From contig JAWLCW010000003.1 of NCBI GenBank assembly GCA_041686935.1, forward strand, positions 271,150 through 335,149: a stretch of DNA of 64,000 bases, written 5' to 3'. Position numbers and translations under genes: made by a program. Source of the DNA: Mariniphaga sp041686935. GTDB lineage: Bacteria; Bacteroidota; Bacteroidia; Bacteroidales; Prolixibacteraceae. The notes under the pieces are model-generated. The model saw only the letters and a program-made list of their open reading frames with translations, was not told the DNA's origin and did no database searches. Shown here piece after piece: positions 1 through 9,982 of this stretch; within the stretch, counting starts at the first letter, position 1; each line of letters opens with the position of its first letter.

Positions 1-3000
1 AGCGGTTTCATTATCTATTTTTCTGAATATTTTGTATTTATATATATCTTCGTCCTTGTGCCGGATCGAAAATCCCACCATGTTTTCAGCTATCGAAATT
101 TCTTCAATCTCAGGTTTAAGGGGATTAACCCTGTCGTATATATTAAACTCAAATAACCCTGTACTCAGAATTTTTGTTGATGTTCCGGCTGGAGCTGTTT
201 CATTGGGCAGCCCACCTTCATAAAAATCAATTTCCATGGTATATGGCTTGAACGTTGATTTGTAGGAATTGCCTTTCATATCCCGGTTAAATTGATGATA
301 GAATACCACTCCCATGTTATCTTTATTTGCAATCTTCATGAAACTGCCATTGGAGGTAATGTCATAACTTTCCAATGATGCCGAAAATGACCCTGTTGTA
401 TTTAATGTGTTTTTTTGGGAAACATCAATCAATTGTCCTGCCGGATCATAGATTCTTATTTCGGCAGTAGCCTTGAATATGTTTCGATAGTCAAATATTG
501 GATTAAAGAGAAGATTGACATTATACGCTTCGTCTTTGAAGATTCTATATCCGGTATTGTTGTTGACGGAACTTGGGAATGTTTCGTAGGCAAATGCTAA
601 AGGTGTTGATTTAGTTAATGTAATGGTTTCTATATTATCCGTATACCTAAATATATCGATAAGAAATTGCACTCTGTTATTGATACCTGTCAGCACGGCC
701 ATAGCACGTGAAAAATTCTGTTTGACAAGATCGAAGGGTTTGTCAGTCATACCCCTGTTAATTATTTCCTGGACTATTTTATTCTGAAATTCCGATTTAG
801 AAATGACCCAATCAAGCAGTTTGATGGAAGCATCTTCCGGATTTCCGGCGATCAAAGATTCAGCCATATTTTGAAATGCCAAATCGTCCTTGATCACGTT
901 GGCAACAATCTCAACCCACTCATTTAGTTTGAGCAATGGAAAGGCAGGCTTGATTGACAAATAAACCATGTCGAAAGTATTCAGGATAATGGCAGCTGTC
1001 GAATTCCTGTTCAATTTAAGCTGTACTTCATTTATATTACCTGTTCCTGGTATTACGAATGATGGACTGTTTACAAAGGCATCAGTAAACGAAGTTGGCA
1101 ACACACCACTTTTCCCTGGCTTCAGGCAATGAAAGATCTGGTCGACAAGGGTAGTACCCTTATTGGTGATGTTCGGGACTGATTCCAGCTCATACCAGAT
1201 CGTGGTATTGTTGAAAAGATGGATTTCGTTGCCGGATTGTTTAAATGTAACGGCCCCCGAAGGTTTTTGCGTAAAATGAAAATATTTCTGGTTTTGCAAA
1301 GAAGCTGCGTCCTGGATTTGAACTCTTAAGCACCAATCTGTATTAAAATTAGGATCAATTTCCTGTGGAGAAATACGATATCCACCACCACCATCATATC
1401 CTATATCTTTTGGGTAGTTAAAAGTATTTCCCTTGTTATCTTTGGCCGTAATCTGCCATAGAATATAATTACCGGATTCATATTGATATGAATCACCTAT
1501 GAAAAAACCAGGAAAACCATTCATTGGTGTCATTTTGACTTCTCTGCCAGTCGTGTACCAATCTCCCGGGTAACTTCTAGTTTTTAAAATAATCGAATTG
1601 TCATTTACTCCTGAATTTGCATCAGTAATTTTTGCAATCACCTTTAAACGACCATCTCCAGTTTGATATGTTTTATAAACTTCAACAAATGGTGGGGTAA
1701 CGTCATTTACTGTTTCTGCAATTTCGAATGCGGCATTTTTTATCCATCCGGTTTCAAAATTGGTTGTATTGGCTCCCGGATAGGTTTCGTCGTAGAGTAT
1801 GTCAAAATTATCCTTGTCCCTTAGTGCGGCCCCAATGCCATAATCCCCATATACACCGCCATAAGAAACAAACCAGTCTATACTGAAATATTTTACCTCA
1901 CCTTCGGTTGCATACAGATTTGCTGTTTTAAGATTGTTGGGGTTGGAATCATATATGGCTTTGCCAGTGGGATCAAAAATCTCAAATGCGATTATTCCGG
2001 TAATGTCTTCTGTCGACGAATATTCTACTTTAAATGTAAATCTGGCTGTTTCCCCTTCCTTGAACGTGAATTGGTCAGTTCCCGGATCATTGGTGTCAGG
2101 AGCACCTCCAACGAGTGACGTGACTTTGTAAAGGGTGATTTCAAAATTACCTTGAATTGGATTAAGCAATGCGTTTAAATTAAAATGCGATGACCACCCT
2201 GTAATTTTATTGTCAGATGTATAAATATATAGTTGGTATTCATTATCCCAATCAAGTCCGGTAAAATTTGACCATAAATATGAACCCGTATTTGTAGTGT
2301 TTGAAATGATACTTTTAGTTTTCGAACTACCTGAATATAAATCAATATTTAAAGGTCCAATATTAACAGGTTGCCAGTCAATTTTAATATTCTGGTCATT
2401 AGTGTTGGGCACTAAAGAGATATTAAATGAAGTTGAAGAAGTTATTAAAAATCGACTACTTACTACATAGTCAAAACTATTATCAACAGGAGTTATTTTA
2501 ATGTGATAATTTCCATCAGGAATGTCCTGTGGTGTAAATTTATAAATTCCGTTATTCGCAACATTTGAGGCAATTACCTTAACCACATTTGAATAGACTG
2601 ATGTGGTTAATTCAATTTTCACATTTGAAGTTACATCACCTTTGTCCCATAAAATCGAATACTCATTCCCAATTGTCCAAATATCACCCAATTTAGGTTC
2701 GTTAATTGTTATATTCTTTTTTTGAGCTTCTATTTTAAATGTCGCACTTTCGGTTGACATTGTGTTTCCAGATTCACCATGAACTAAATTAGTCTGTAAT
2801 CGAATCCGATAGTTCCCTGGGCTAAAATCTGAAGGAATATCCCAATTGTAACTCCCATCATTTGAAGTACTCGTTGCTATTACATAACCTGTATTGGTTG
2901 AAATATGAACTGTTTTGTCAGGTAATCCTCCATTACTCCACCGGATTCTGGCATCTTGTTGACCTACAGTCCAAACTGTAGAAGAAATTGGACTGGTAAT

Positions 3001-3555
3001 TTCGAATGGCTCATCAACGTAGGTTATTTCAAGTACAGGCCTGCTTGATACAGCTGAAGATTCGGAAGAATGAAATTGTCTATAAGATTGTGTAGATAAT
3101 TTTTCACTTTTGAGAGCTATTCCATAGTTTGAATAACTATTATCAATAAACCCTTGTACAATATCCTTGATGTCAACAGTCCAGTACCCACTCATTAACT
3201 GATAAGAGGTTGAAGAAAGATTAATTCCACTGTAAGTTACAGTTGAACTTGACCAATTCGATAATACTCGCTGAGCAAAAATTGCGAATACATTGTAGTT
3301 ATTATCAAATTTTGTTAATTTTAATTCTGCTTTTTGTATTCGTGCAGAAGATGGTATAGATGAAAAGTCGAATTTTAAAAGTGATATATTATCTCCCAAT
3401 TCGGTAGTGCCAACTTGTAAGTTTTCTGCATTGAAATTTCGCGTGGAGTTTTGAAAAACTACTCCATCCAAAGTGGGATACAGCTTCACTACTGTTTGAC
3501 TTTTCAAAGAAATCAGAAAAAAAAGATTAAGAGTAATGATTAATAACTTTTTCAT
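1..3555 (-). CDS. Large secreted multidomain protein, DNRLRE plus Kre9/KNH-like domains (partial)
   Basis: The reading frame runs open from an ATG at 3553-3555 to the left window edge, so 1185 codons are visible and the C-terminus is missing. It starts with a signal peptide (about residues 1-20, ending near SLKSQ). Residues about 20-165 resemble a DNRLRE-type beta-sandwich (VGTTELGDNISLLKFDF, later WTVDIKDIVQGFIDN and RPVLEITY). Two or three copies of a Kre9/KNH-like module follow, each with a phrase such as SPISSTVWTVGQQDARIRW or EPKLGDIWTIGNEYSILWD. The rest is Ser/Thr/Asn-rich beta-type sequence with no enzyme motif I recognise. Such proteins in Bacteroidota are secreted or cell-surface; a type IX tail could lie beyond the edge. 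The domain names are from reading, not from a profile search. Role unknown. Confidence 0.7.
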   Translation of the reverse strand, partial: MKKLLIITLNLFFLISLKSQTVVKLYPTLDGVVFQNSTRNFNAENLQVGTTELGDNISLLKFDFSSIPSSARIQKAELKLTKFDNNYNVFAIFAQRVLSNWSSSTVTYSGINLSSTSYQLMSGYWTVDIKDIVQGFIDNSYSNYGIALKSEKLSTQSYRQFHSSESSAVSSRPVLEITYVDEPFEITSPISSTVWTVGQQDARIRWSNGGLPDKTVHISTNTGYVIATSTSNDGSYNWDIPSDFSPGNYRIRLQTNLVHGESGNTMSTESATFKIEAQKKNITINEPKLGDIWTIGNEYSILWDKGDVTSNVKIELTTSVYSNVVKVIASNVANNGIYKFTPQDIPDGNYHIKITPVDNSFDYVVSSRFLITSSTSFNISLVPNTNDQNIKIDWQPVNIGPLNIDLYSGSSKTKSIISNTTNTGSYLWSNFTGLDWDNEYQLYIYTSDNKITGWSSHFNLNALLNPIQGNFEITLYKVTSLVGGAPDTNDPGTDQFTFKEGETARFTFKVEYSSTEDITGIIAFEIFDPTGKAIYDSNPNNLKTANLYATEGEVKYFSIDWFVSYGGVYGDYGIGAALRDKDNFDILYDETYPGANTTNFETGWIKNAAFEIAETVNDVTPPFVEVYKTYQTGDGRLKVIAKITDANSGVNDNSIILKTRSYPGDWYTTGREVKMTPMNGFPGFFIGDSYQYESGNYILWQITAKDNKGNTFNYPKDIGYDGGGGYRISPQEIDPNFNTDWCLRVQIQDAASLQNQKYFHFTQKPSGAVTFKQSGNEIHLFNNTTIWYELESVPNITNKGTTLVDQIFHCLKPGKSGVLPTSFTDAFVNSPSFVIPGTGNINEVQLKLNRNSTAAIILNTFDMVYLSIKPAFPLLKLNEWVEIVANVIKDDLAFQNMAESLIAGNPEDASIKLLDWVISKSEFQNKIVQEIINRGMTDKPFDLVKQNFSRAMAVLTGINNRVQFLIDIFRYTDNIETITLTKSTPLAFAYETFPSSVNNNTGYRIFKDEAYNVNLLFNPIFDYRNIFKATAEIRIYDPAGQLIDVSQKNTLNTTGSFSASLESYDITSNGSFMKIANKDNMGVVFYHQFNRDMKGNSYKSTFKPYTMEIDFYEGGLPNETAPAGTSTKILSTGLFEFNIYDRVNPLKPEIEEISIAENMVGFSIRHKDEDIYKYKIFRKIDNETA

Positions 3556-3762
3556 ATCATTTTGATTTTAAATTTTTTTTATCTCATCATTAGTTTGATT
3601 GTGAATTGGTATTTGAAAATCTGAAAATATCCCAACCCATATTTTTCTGCTAAAAATAAATGGATTTATTACCAATAGAACTTTAACTTAATTTCATTTC
3701 ACCAACCCCACCTTCCTACCCACCAATGCCACTTTTTTTTCAACAAAATTTCACTATCCCGC

Positions 3763-3792
3763 TTTGTTTTCTCATTATAAATCCTATTTTTA
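3763..3792 (+). promoter_or_regulatory. Putative Bacteroidota promoter for the LytTR regulator operon
   Basis: TTTG at 3763-3766 and TATTTTTA at 3785-3792 are 18 bases apart, close to the phylum consensus TTTG-N19-21-TAnnTTTG (last base A rather than G). The start codon follows 71 bases later. The 308-base divergent gap 3556-3863 otherwise shows only AT-rich sequence and a poly-T run. Confidence 0.4.
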
Positions 3793-3863
3793 CACTGACA
3801 TTCAGGAGAATAGAGGACATTTTACTCCTTTTTGCTTAAGATAACCGGACAAATAAACAGCGC

Positions 3864-4586
3864 ATGGGTCATCTAAAAACTTCTACCTTTATTGTGGACG
3901 ATGAGTCGCACGCGGCGCAGTTGCTTCAAAAACTGCTGGAGCCTTTTCCGCTTTTCGGCAATATTTCAGTTATTACAAATTCCTCCGTGGCATTCACCGA
4001 AATTGTGGAGCACCAACCCAAATATCTTTTTCTGGATATTGAAATGCCGGGAATGAACGGGATACAGCTTGCAGAGAAACTGAAACAACTGGCGCCTTAT
4101 ACCAAAGTGATTTACGTTACGGCATTTGAGCGATATGCCCTGGATGCCCTGCGACAAAATGCATTCGACTACCTGCTGAAACCGGTGGACCGGGCTGAAC
4201 TGGCCCGGGTGGTGGAGAAACTGCTCACCAACAGTGAACCAAAACCGGTCAATGGACAACGAAAACATTTGCTGGTGCGCAGCAACGAGGGAATTTACCA
4301 GGTGGCAGAGGACGACATTGTTTACCTTGAAGCCGACTGCTCTTACACCACACTGGTGCTGAATAATCAGCCCAATATTTTATGGAGCAGCAACCTGGGG
4401 AAAATCATGCCTCTGCTTTCCGAAAACCGGTTTATCCGCATCAGCCGTAAACACATGGTAAACCGTTTATACATATCGTTTTACCATGCCAAAGAAAAGT
4501 ACCTGCTGTTAAAAACGCCGGAAAAAGATTATCAGTTGAAGGTAATGTTAAAGGTGCATGATCTGAAGGAATTGATGTCGGTTTAA
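3864..4586 (+). CDS. LytTR-family response regulator
   Basis: This 240-residue protein has an N-terminal receiver domain (about 5-120) and a C-terminal LytTR DNA-binding domain (about 135-238). Acidic residues D12 and D13, the phospho-acceptor D58 (in LFLDIEMPGMNG), T86 and K106 (in YLLKPVD) are all present, so it should be phosphorylated normally. The LytTR part shows the usual HLLVRSNEG start, an EADCSYTTL strand and the FIRISRKHMVNR recognition segment. The sensor kinase gene follows 11 bases downstream, so the two form one operon and very likely one two-component system. Targets cannot be read here; adjacent genes are lipid A genes on the other strand and are not obvious targets. Confidence 0.93.
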   Translation: MGHLKTSTFIVDDESHAAQLLQKLLEPFPLFGNISVITNSSVAFTEIVEHQPKYLFLDIEMPGMNGIQLAEKLKQLAPYTKVIYVTAFERYALDALRQNAFDYLLKPVDRAELARVVEKLLTNSEPKPVNGQRKHLLVRSNEGIYQVAEDDIVYLEADCSYTTLVLNNQPNILWSSNLGKIMPLLSENRFIRISRKHMVNRLYISFYHAKEKYLLLKTPEKDYQLKVMLKVHDLKELMSV

Positions 4587-4597
4587 GTCCGGGTTTT

Positions 4598-6709
4598 ATG
4601 CGCAAAAAATCAAACCTTTCAGGAAAGATAGTTGCCTCAGAGAAATGGCAGCGAACCGGATTTGCGCTGTTCTCCACCCTGCTTATTTTGCTTCTGGTTA
4701 AAATTCCCATTAAACGGTTTTATTTAGAATTACAGGAAGGACAGGTGCTGCATCATTCTGCTAATTCCACTTACCTTGCCAGCGATTTGGATTCGGACGG
4801 GAATACGGAACGTGTTTACATCTTTAACTCGGCAGAAGCCCAAAGACTGTCCATCATGCTTTTTGATGCAGATGGGCTGATAAGGGAAACCATTAATTTT
4901 ACGGACCATGACTGGACGCCAAACTCGTTTCCTGAAATTTATGACATAGATGAAGATGGGATTAAAGAAGTGATGATTGTTTCTATCCGAAATGATTCGG
5001 TTTATCTGAATGCCTTGAATCTTTTTACTTCGGAGTTTATCATTCGCGACCTTTTGCTTGGAGTGGTTGAAAAACCGGTTTCGCAAATGGCTTACAGAAC
5101 AGATTTTTTTGCTTATGAAGATTTTAACAATGATGGGATAAAAGAGTTGTATTTTCTGTTTGATGCCGGTTACGGGCTGAAACCCCGGAACCTTTACAGG
5201 TATGACTTTGTTTCGCGAAGTCTGTATTCTACCCCCGAATCCTACATTGTCTGGAATTCGCCGGTTTTCAGGGATTTGAACAGCGATGGAATCCCTGAAA
5301 TACTGGCCTGGAATTACGCTCCATCCAATGTACCCTTTGAAACCGAATTTACCGACACCCGGGCCTGGATTGGAGCTTTCGACCTGGAAATGAACTACCT
5401 GTTTCCACCCATTCCCATGCCTGCAGGTTATGGCTATGTTTACACTTCCCCGGCCACATTTTCCGACAGTCTGTTTTTTGCCATCTATTCCAACCGCTCG
5501 TCCGACACCATTCCCAACCGCATATTTTTGCTGGATTATCACGGGAAGATTTTGAATGAAAAAATGGTTTTTCAGGATGATCCAACACTCTATTCCCAGA
5601 GACTGGAGATTATTGACAACAAAAATTACCTGCTTATCAACAACATCGGACAGTTTGAGCTTACCGCCGAACTGGATAATCTTCCGCAGCAAAAGATAAA
5701 GCGGCAGAAAAGCTACAATCCCTATTTTCATCTGAAGTCATACCCGGTAGATGTGAACGGGAATGGTACAGAGGAACTGGTGTATTACCATGTAAACACT
5801 TCTGAAATAGAAATTTTAAATGAGCAGTATAAACAGCTTGCCGGCTTCCGGCTGCCTTTCGACCGGCTCCGAATAACCAACATTTACCCCTACCTGGTAA
5901 ACGGAAAGACCGACCGGTTGATGGTGGTGACCGACTCGGGCTACTTTTTTATGAAATACACTGAAAATCCTTTTTACCGGACAAAATACCTGGTGTGGCT
6001 GGGGATATTTTTTACTGCCTGGGGATTTACCTGGCTGGTTCAGTTTTTCCAGCGGCGACGGATGGAGCAAAAATGGGAAACCGAAAAACAACTTACCGAG
6101 CTGCAGTTCAATACCATCCGCAACCAGTTGAACCCTCACTTTATTTTTAACGCGCTCAGTTCAGTAGGTTATCTGATTGAAAACGGGAAAAAGGATGAGG
6201 CTTACGATTATCTGTCCATTAACTCGCGCCTAATCCGGAAAGTGTTGGAAGATGCGGAGCTTACCACCCGGCCTTTGGAAGAAGAACTCACCTTTGTGAA
6301 AGATTACCTTAAAGTACAGGAGTTCCGGTTTGGTAACCGCTTTAAATATGAAACGGATATTGATGCGGATGTGAATCTGAAACTGGCCGTTCCCAAAATG
6401 GTGTTGCACACTTACGTGGAAAACGCGGTGAAGCATGCTTTTAAAGAAATGGAAACGGGCGGCAGGCTGAAAATCGAAATTTATTCATTGCACAACGGCG
6501 TACAATTAACCGTGCGTGATAATGGCACGTGGAAGGAACCCTCCGGTCATTCTTCCGAATCAACGGGCAAGGGAATCAAAATCATGGAGGCGTATTACCG
6601 GATTTTTGAAAAGCAGCACCAATGCAGGATTCTGACTGAATTCACTGATTTGCAAAAAACAAATCCTTCGCTTTCAGGCACTGAGGTTTCCATTCGAATT
6701 GAATACTAA
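4598..6709 (+). CDS. LytS-type sensor histidine kinase with FG-GAP/VCBS-like calcium-binding repeats
   Basis: A 703-residue membrane kinase. A membrane helix at about 19-36 and a second at about 462-484 enclose a large periplasmic region of roughly 420 residues. That region holds at least five DxDxDG-like loops (near residues 63, 115, 173, 225 and 384), as in FG-GAP/VCBS beta-propeller repeats that bind Ca. The cytoplasmic part is a His_kinase (PF06580) domain with NPHFIFN (H514 the likely phospho-acceptor) followed by an ATP-binding domain with ENAVKHAF and DNGTW. This family signals to LytTR regulators, matching the gene 11 bases upstream. Its stop overlaps the convergent lpxA stop by four bases. 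The ligand is unknown; a propeller sensor of this type could bind a glycan, protein or Ca. Confidence 0.88.
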   Translation: MRKKSNLSGKIVASEKWQRTGFALFSTLLILLLVKIPIKRFYLELQEGQVLHHSANSTYLASDLDSDGNTERVYIFNSAEAQRLSIMLFDADGLIRETINFTDHDWTPNSFPEIYDIDEDGIKEVMIVSIRNDSVYLNALNLFTSEFIIRDLLLGVVEKPVSQMAYRTDFFAYEDFNNDGIKELYFLFDAGYGLKPRNLYRYDFVSRSLYSTPESYIVWNSPVFRDLNSDGIPEILAWNYAPSNVPFETEFTDTRAWIGAFDLEMNYLFPPIPMPAGYGYVYTSPATFSDSLFFAIYSNRSSDTIPNRIFLLDYHGKILNEKMVFQDDPTLYSQRLEIIDNKNYLLINNIGQFELTAELDNLPQQKIKRQKSYNPYFHLKSYPVDVNGNGTEELVYYHVNTSEIEILNEQYKQLAGFRLPFDRLRITNIYPYLVNGKTDRLMVVTDSGYFFMKYTENPFYRTKYLVWLGIFFTAWGFTWLVQFFQRRRMEQKWETEKQLTELQFNTIRNQLNPHFIFNALSSVGYLIENGKKDEAYDYLSINSRLIRKVLEDAELTTRPLEEELTFVKDYLKVQEFRFGNRFKYETDIDADVNLKLAVPKMVLHTYVENAVKHAFKEMETGGRLKIEIYSLHNGVQLTVRDNGTWKEPSGHSSESTGKGIKIMEAYYRIFEKQHQCRILTEFTDLQKTNPSLSGTEVSIRIEY

Positions 6710-7488
6710 TCCGGATAATACCCCCTTATAATTCCCCTTTTTGAATCTTTTACAAACAGCAGAATTTCGTCGCGTTCCTGCGTGGCAGGCATTTCGGCTT
6801 CGATGATTTCAACAGCCTGCGCGGTGTTCAGCCCTTTTTGGTAAATGTAGCGGTAAATATCCTGTATTTCTGTGATTTTATTGTTGGTATAATTCCTTCT
6901 GCGCAATCCGATTGAATTTATACCCACGTAAGAAAGCGGCTCACGTCCTGCTTTAATAAACGGCGGCACATCTTTTCGTACCAGCGAGCCACCTGCAATC
7001 ATAACGTGTGAGCCGATGCGGCAAAACTGGTGTATTCCGGTCATTCCCGAAATAATGGCCCAGTCGTCAATAACCACTTCGCCGGCCAGTTGGGTGTTAT
7101 TTCCCAATATAACGGCGTTTCCAACCTTGCAATCGTGGGCAATATGCACATACGCCATAATCAGGTTGTTGTTTCCAACCACGGTTTTTCCCTTTGAGGC
7201 TGTGCCGCGGTTAATGGTTACATATTCCCGTATGGTGTTATTATCGCCAATTTCAGCAGTTGTATATTCACCCCTGAATTTAAGGTCTTGTGGAATGGCG
7301 CCAAGTACTGCTCCGGGGAATATTTTGCAGTTTTTACCAATTCGCGTACCTGCCAGAATGGTTACGCTGGAACCAATATGGGTTCCTTCACCTATTACAA
7401 CATCCCGGTCGATTGACACAAAAGGTTCTATTACAACATTTTCAGCAACTTTTGCATCGGGATGGACATAAGCCAGTGGTTGTTTCAT
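6706..7488 (-). CDS. lpxA: Acyl-ACP--UDP-N-acetylglucosamine O-acyltransferase LpxA
   Basis: First enzyme of lipid A synthesis: it transfers a 3-hydroxyacyl chain from acyl carrier protein to UDP-GlcNAc in the cytoplasm. The 260-residue length is normal. The N-terminal two thirds is a left-handed beta-helix of hexapeptide repeats (VVIGEGTHIGSSVTIL, IGKNCKIFPGAVLG). The motif AYVHIAHDC holds H115 and H118; the second corresponds to the catalytic His of E. coli LpxA. The C-terminus is the helical acyl-ACP-binding part. It is the last gene of lpxD-lpxC/fabZ-lpxA, 20 bases after the fusion gene. Confidence 0.97.
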   Translation of the reverse strand: MKQPLAYVHPDAKVAENVVIEPFVSIDRDVVIGEGTHIGSSVTILAGTRIGKNCKIFPGAVLGAIPQDLKFRGEYTTAEIGDNNTIREYVTINRGTASKGKTVVGNNNLIMAYVHIAHDCKVGNAVILGNNTQLAGEVVIDDWAIISGMTGIHQFCRIGSHVMIAGGSLVRKDVPPFIKAGREPLSYVGINSIGLRRRNYTNNKITEIQDIYRYIYQKGLNTAQAVEIIEAEMPATQERDEILLFVKDSKRGIIRGYYPD

Positions 7489-7508
7489 AATACTATTCTG
7501 ATTCTGGA

Positions 7509-8894
7509 TTAATTCTCATTTTGTTTTACAATCTGGGCCATAAATTCGCCTTCAGCCACAATTTTTGTTCCTACATAGGTAACGCCTTTCATGGTGGCAA
7601 TACCACGTCTGATAGGAGAAGTTAATGTAATTTTAAAAATCAGGGTATCGCCGGGAACTACTTTTTTGCGGAATTTTACATTGTCAACCCGAATGAAATA
7701 GGTTGAATATTTTCCTTCGAGTTTGCTAAGTACGAGCAATCCGCCGGTTTGGGCCATTGCTTCAATAAGCAATACGCCGGGCATAACAGGTTCATCCGGG
7801 AAGTGTCCCTGGAAAAATGGTTCATTATGGGTAACGTTTTTTACTCCAATGACTTCCAATCTGGTAATAGATAAAATTTTATCCACCATTAAAAACGGAT
7901 AGCGATGGGGCAAAAATTCTTTAATTTGAATGGTATCCATTAAGGGTGTGGCATCCGGATCATATTCCGGTGCACCGGTCTGGGTTTTTCTCCAGGCATC
8001 TTTTAAAGCCTGTGCAAAAATGGTGTTGGGTCTGTGTCCGGGTTTCGATGCTATTATCCGGCCTTTGATGCGTTTTCCGCAAAGTGCCAGATCGCCAATT
8101 ACATCGAGCAGTTTATGGCGCGCACATTCATTGTCGAAATAAAGGTCGAGGTTATTTAATATTCCCTGCGGTTTCACTTCCACCCTGTCGTGATGGAAAA
8201 GATCGGCCAGCCGGTCAAGTTCTTTTTGTCCAACTTCTTTGTCGATAATAACAATGGCATTGTTTAAATCGCCTCCTTTTATCAGGTTGTTATTCAGCAA
8301 AAATTCCAGTTCGTGCAAAAATACAAAGGTGCGGCAGTTGGCAATTTCAGTCCTGAAATCACTGATTGAATCGAGCGTTGCATATTGGTTGTTCAGCACT
8401 CTCGAATTAAAGGAAATCATTATATTCAAGCTGTAATCATCGTCAGGAAGGGCAACGATGTGAGAGCCTGATTGTTCATCGAAAATTTCAATTTTTTCCT
8501 GAATTTCGAAATAGTCCCTTTCTGCATCCTGCTCCACCACGCCTGCTTTTTCAATGGCTTCCACAAAGTAGCGCGAGCTGCCGTCCATAATCGGGGCTTC
8601 TTCATTGTTTACTTCAATAAGCACATTGTCGAGGTCCAACCCGGTAAGAGCTGCCAGTGCATGTTCAATTGTGCCGATACGGGCGCCGTTTTTTTCGAGC
8701 AGGGTACCGCGGGAGGTATCAATAACCAGGTCAACATCGGCATCAATAACAGGTTTGTTCTCCAGATCAACCCGTTTAAATTTAAACCCGTGATTTACCG
8801 GGGCCGGTTTGAAATGCATCGTTACATTTACACCGGTGTGAAGGCCTTTGCCCTCTATTTTGAATGCTTTTGCTAATGTTTTTTGTTTTACCAT
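7509..8894 (-). CDS. lpxC/fabZ: Bifunctional UDP-3-O-acyl-GlcNAc deacetylase / 3-hydroxyacyl-ACP dehydratase (LpxC-FabZ fusion)
   Basis: A 461-residue fusion typical of Bacteroidota. Residues about 1-310 are LpxC, the zinc deacetylase of lipid A synthesis: H78, H260 and D264 match the zinc ligands, and H287 in KPGHRPN matches the catalytic His. Residues about 319-461 are FabZ, the hot-dog-fold dehydratase of fatty acid elongation, with PHRYPFLMVD, catalytic H364 in FQGHFPDEP and E378 in LIEAMAQ. Joining the two puts lipid A commitment and fatty-acid supply in one polypeptide; both draw on 3-hydroxyacyl-ACP. It lies 12 bases after lpxD in the same operon. No frameshift or missing residue is visible. 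Confidence 0.97.
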   Translation of the reverse strand: MVKQKTLAKAFKIEGKGLHTGVNVTMHFKPAPVNHGFKFKRVDLENKPVIDADVDLVIDTSRGTLLEKNGARIGTIEHALAALTGLDLDNVLIEVNNEEAPIMDGSSRYFVEAIEKAGVVEQDAERDYFEIQEKIEIFDEQSGSHIVALPDDDYSLNIMISFNSRVLNNQYATLDSISDFRTEIANCRTFVFLHELEFLLNNNLIKGGDLNNAIVIIDKEVGQKELDRLADLFHHDRVEVKPQGILNNLDLYFDNECARHKLLDVIGDLALCGKRIKGRIIASKPGHRPNTIFAQALKDAWRKTQTGAPEYDPDATPLMDTIQIKEFLPHRYPFLMVDKILSITRLEVIGVKNVTHNEPFFQGHFPDEPVMPGVLLIEAMAQTGGLLVLSKLEGKYSTYFIRVDNVKFRKKVVPGDTLIFKITLTSPIRRGIATMKGVTYVGTKIVAEGEFMAQIVKQNEN

Positions 8895-8906
8895 CCTACC
8901 TGAAAT

Positions 8907-9962
8907 TTATTTTGAGGCGGCAGAATTAGCCTCTTTTAAGGTTTTAACATCTTTTTGGAGCTGGATAACTTCTTCGCGAAGTTTGGGCAGGTTTCGGATT
9001 ATGGTATAGGTTTTAATTGCCTCTTTGTAATTCACTGCCGGCGAAGACAATACTATTTCGTTGTCTTTTATGGATTTGCTAACCCCCGACTGGGCGCCAA
9101 TCTGCACGTTGTCGCCAATGGTTAGGTGTCCGGCAAGGCCTACCTGACCAGCAAGCCTGCAGTTTTTCCCCACTTTTGTAGTTCCTGCCATTCCGGTTTG
9201 TCCTGCAATTACGGTGTTTTCACCAATTTCGCAGTTATGGGCAATTTGTACGAGGTTGTCAATTTTAGCCCCTTTCCGGATGATGGTCGATCCAAAGGTG
9301 CCACAGTCAATGGTTGTGTTTGCTCCAATTTCCACATCATCTTCCAACACCACGTTACCAATCTGGGGTATTTTTTTGTAAGTGCCGTCTTCCTGGGGTG
9401 CAAACCCAAAACCATCGGAGCCAATTACAGAACCTGAATGAAGGATGCAGTTTTTTCCGATCACCGAATCGTCGTAAATTTTAACCCCGGCGTACAAAAT
9501 ACAATCGTTGCCAACGGTTACATTGTCACCAATAAAAACCTGCGGAAAAATTTTGGCGCCGTCGCCAATTTTCACGTTTCGGCCAATGCTTGCAAAGGCG
9601 CCCACATATACATCTTTTCCGAGTTTGGCCGATCGGTCTATGTAACTCGGGTTTTCAATTCCGGTGCGGGTATTTTTTTTTGTTTGCACATATAAATCGA
9701 GTAGCGCTGCAAAACCCTGGTAGGCATCATCTACTTTAATAAGGGTTGCTTTCACCTCCGATTTTGGTTCGAACGACCTGTTCACCAAAACAATGGATGC
9801 GAGTGTATTATATATGTAATTTTCGTATTTCGGATTGGCCAGAAAAGTGAGTGTTCCGGGTTGTCCCTCCTCAATTTTCGAAACGCCAGACACTTTAACA
9901 TTGCCGTCTCCAATTACATCGCCTTTTAGAAACGAGGCAATGTCTGTAGCTTTAAATTCCAT
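8907..9962 (-). CDS. lpxD: UDP-3-O-(3-hydroxyacyl)glucosamine N-acyltransferase LpxD
   Basis: Third acylation-pathway enzyme of lipid A synthesis, adding the N-linked hydroxyacyl chain. The 351-residue protein has the N-terminal uridine-binding domain (about 1-105, with LTFLANPKYENYIY), a long hexapeptide beta-helix (about 110-310) and a C-terminal helix. VQIAHNCEIGENTVIAGQ contains the expected catalytic His. It is the first gene of the lpxD-lpxC/fabZ-lpxA unit, and a good promoter lies just upstream, partly inside the end of the HD-hydrolase gene. The ATG at 9960-9962 is chosen; a second upstream ATG at 9964-9966 is out of frame. Confidence 0.97.
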   Translation of the reverse strand: MEFKATDIASFLKGDVIGDGNVKVSGVSKIEEGQPGTLTFLANPKYENYIYNTLASIVLVNRSFEPKSEVKATLIKVDDAYQGFAALLDLYVQTKKNTRTGIENPSYIDRSAKLGKDVYVGAFASIGRNVKIGDGAKIFPQVFIGDNVTVGNDCILYAGVKIYDDSVIGKNCILHSGSVIGSDGFGFAPQEDGTYKKIPQIGNVVLEDDVEIGANTTIDCGTFGSTIIRKGAKIDNLVQIAHNCEIGENTVIAGQTGMAGTTKVGKNCRLAGQVGLAGHLTIGDNVQIGAQSGVSKSIKDNEIVLSSPAVNYKEAIKTYTIIRNLPKLREEVIQLQKDVKTLKEANSAASK

Positions 9963-9982
9963 TCATCAAATTTTTTGCGTTG

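Noticed and set aside
4730..5731. A 333-codon minus-strand frame opposite the histidine kinase gene
   Set aside because: Opposes a clear kinase gene in full, with no recognisable domain, so it is a shadow frame.
7509..8894. The LpxC-FabZ fusion as a novelty
   Set aside because: This fusion is a known, widespread feature of Bacteroidota.
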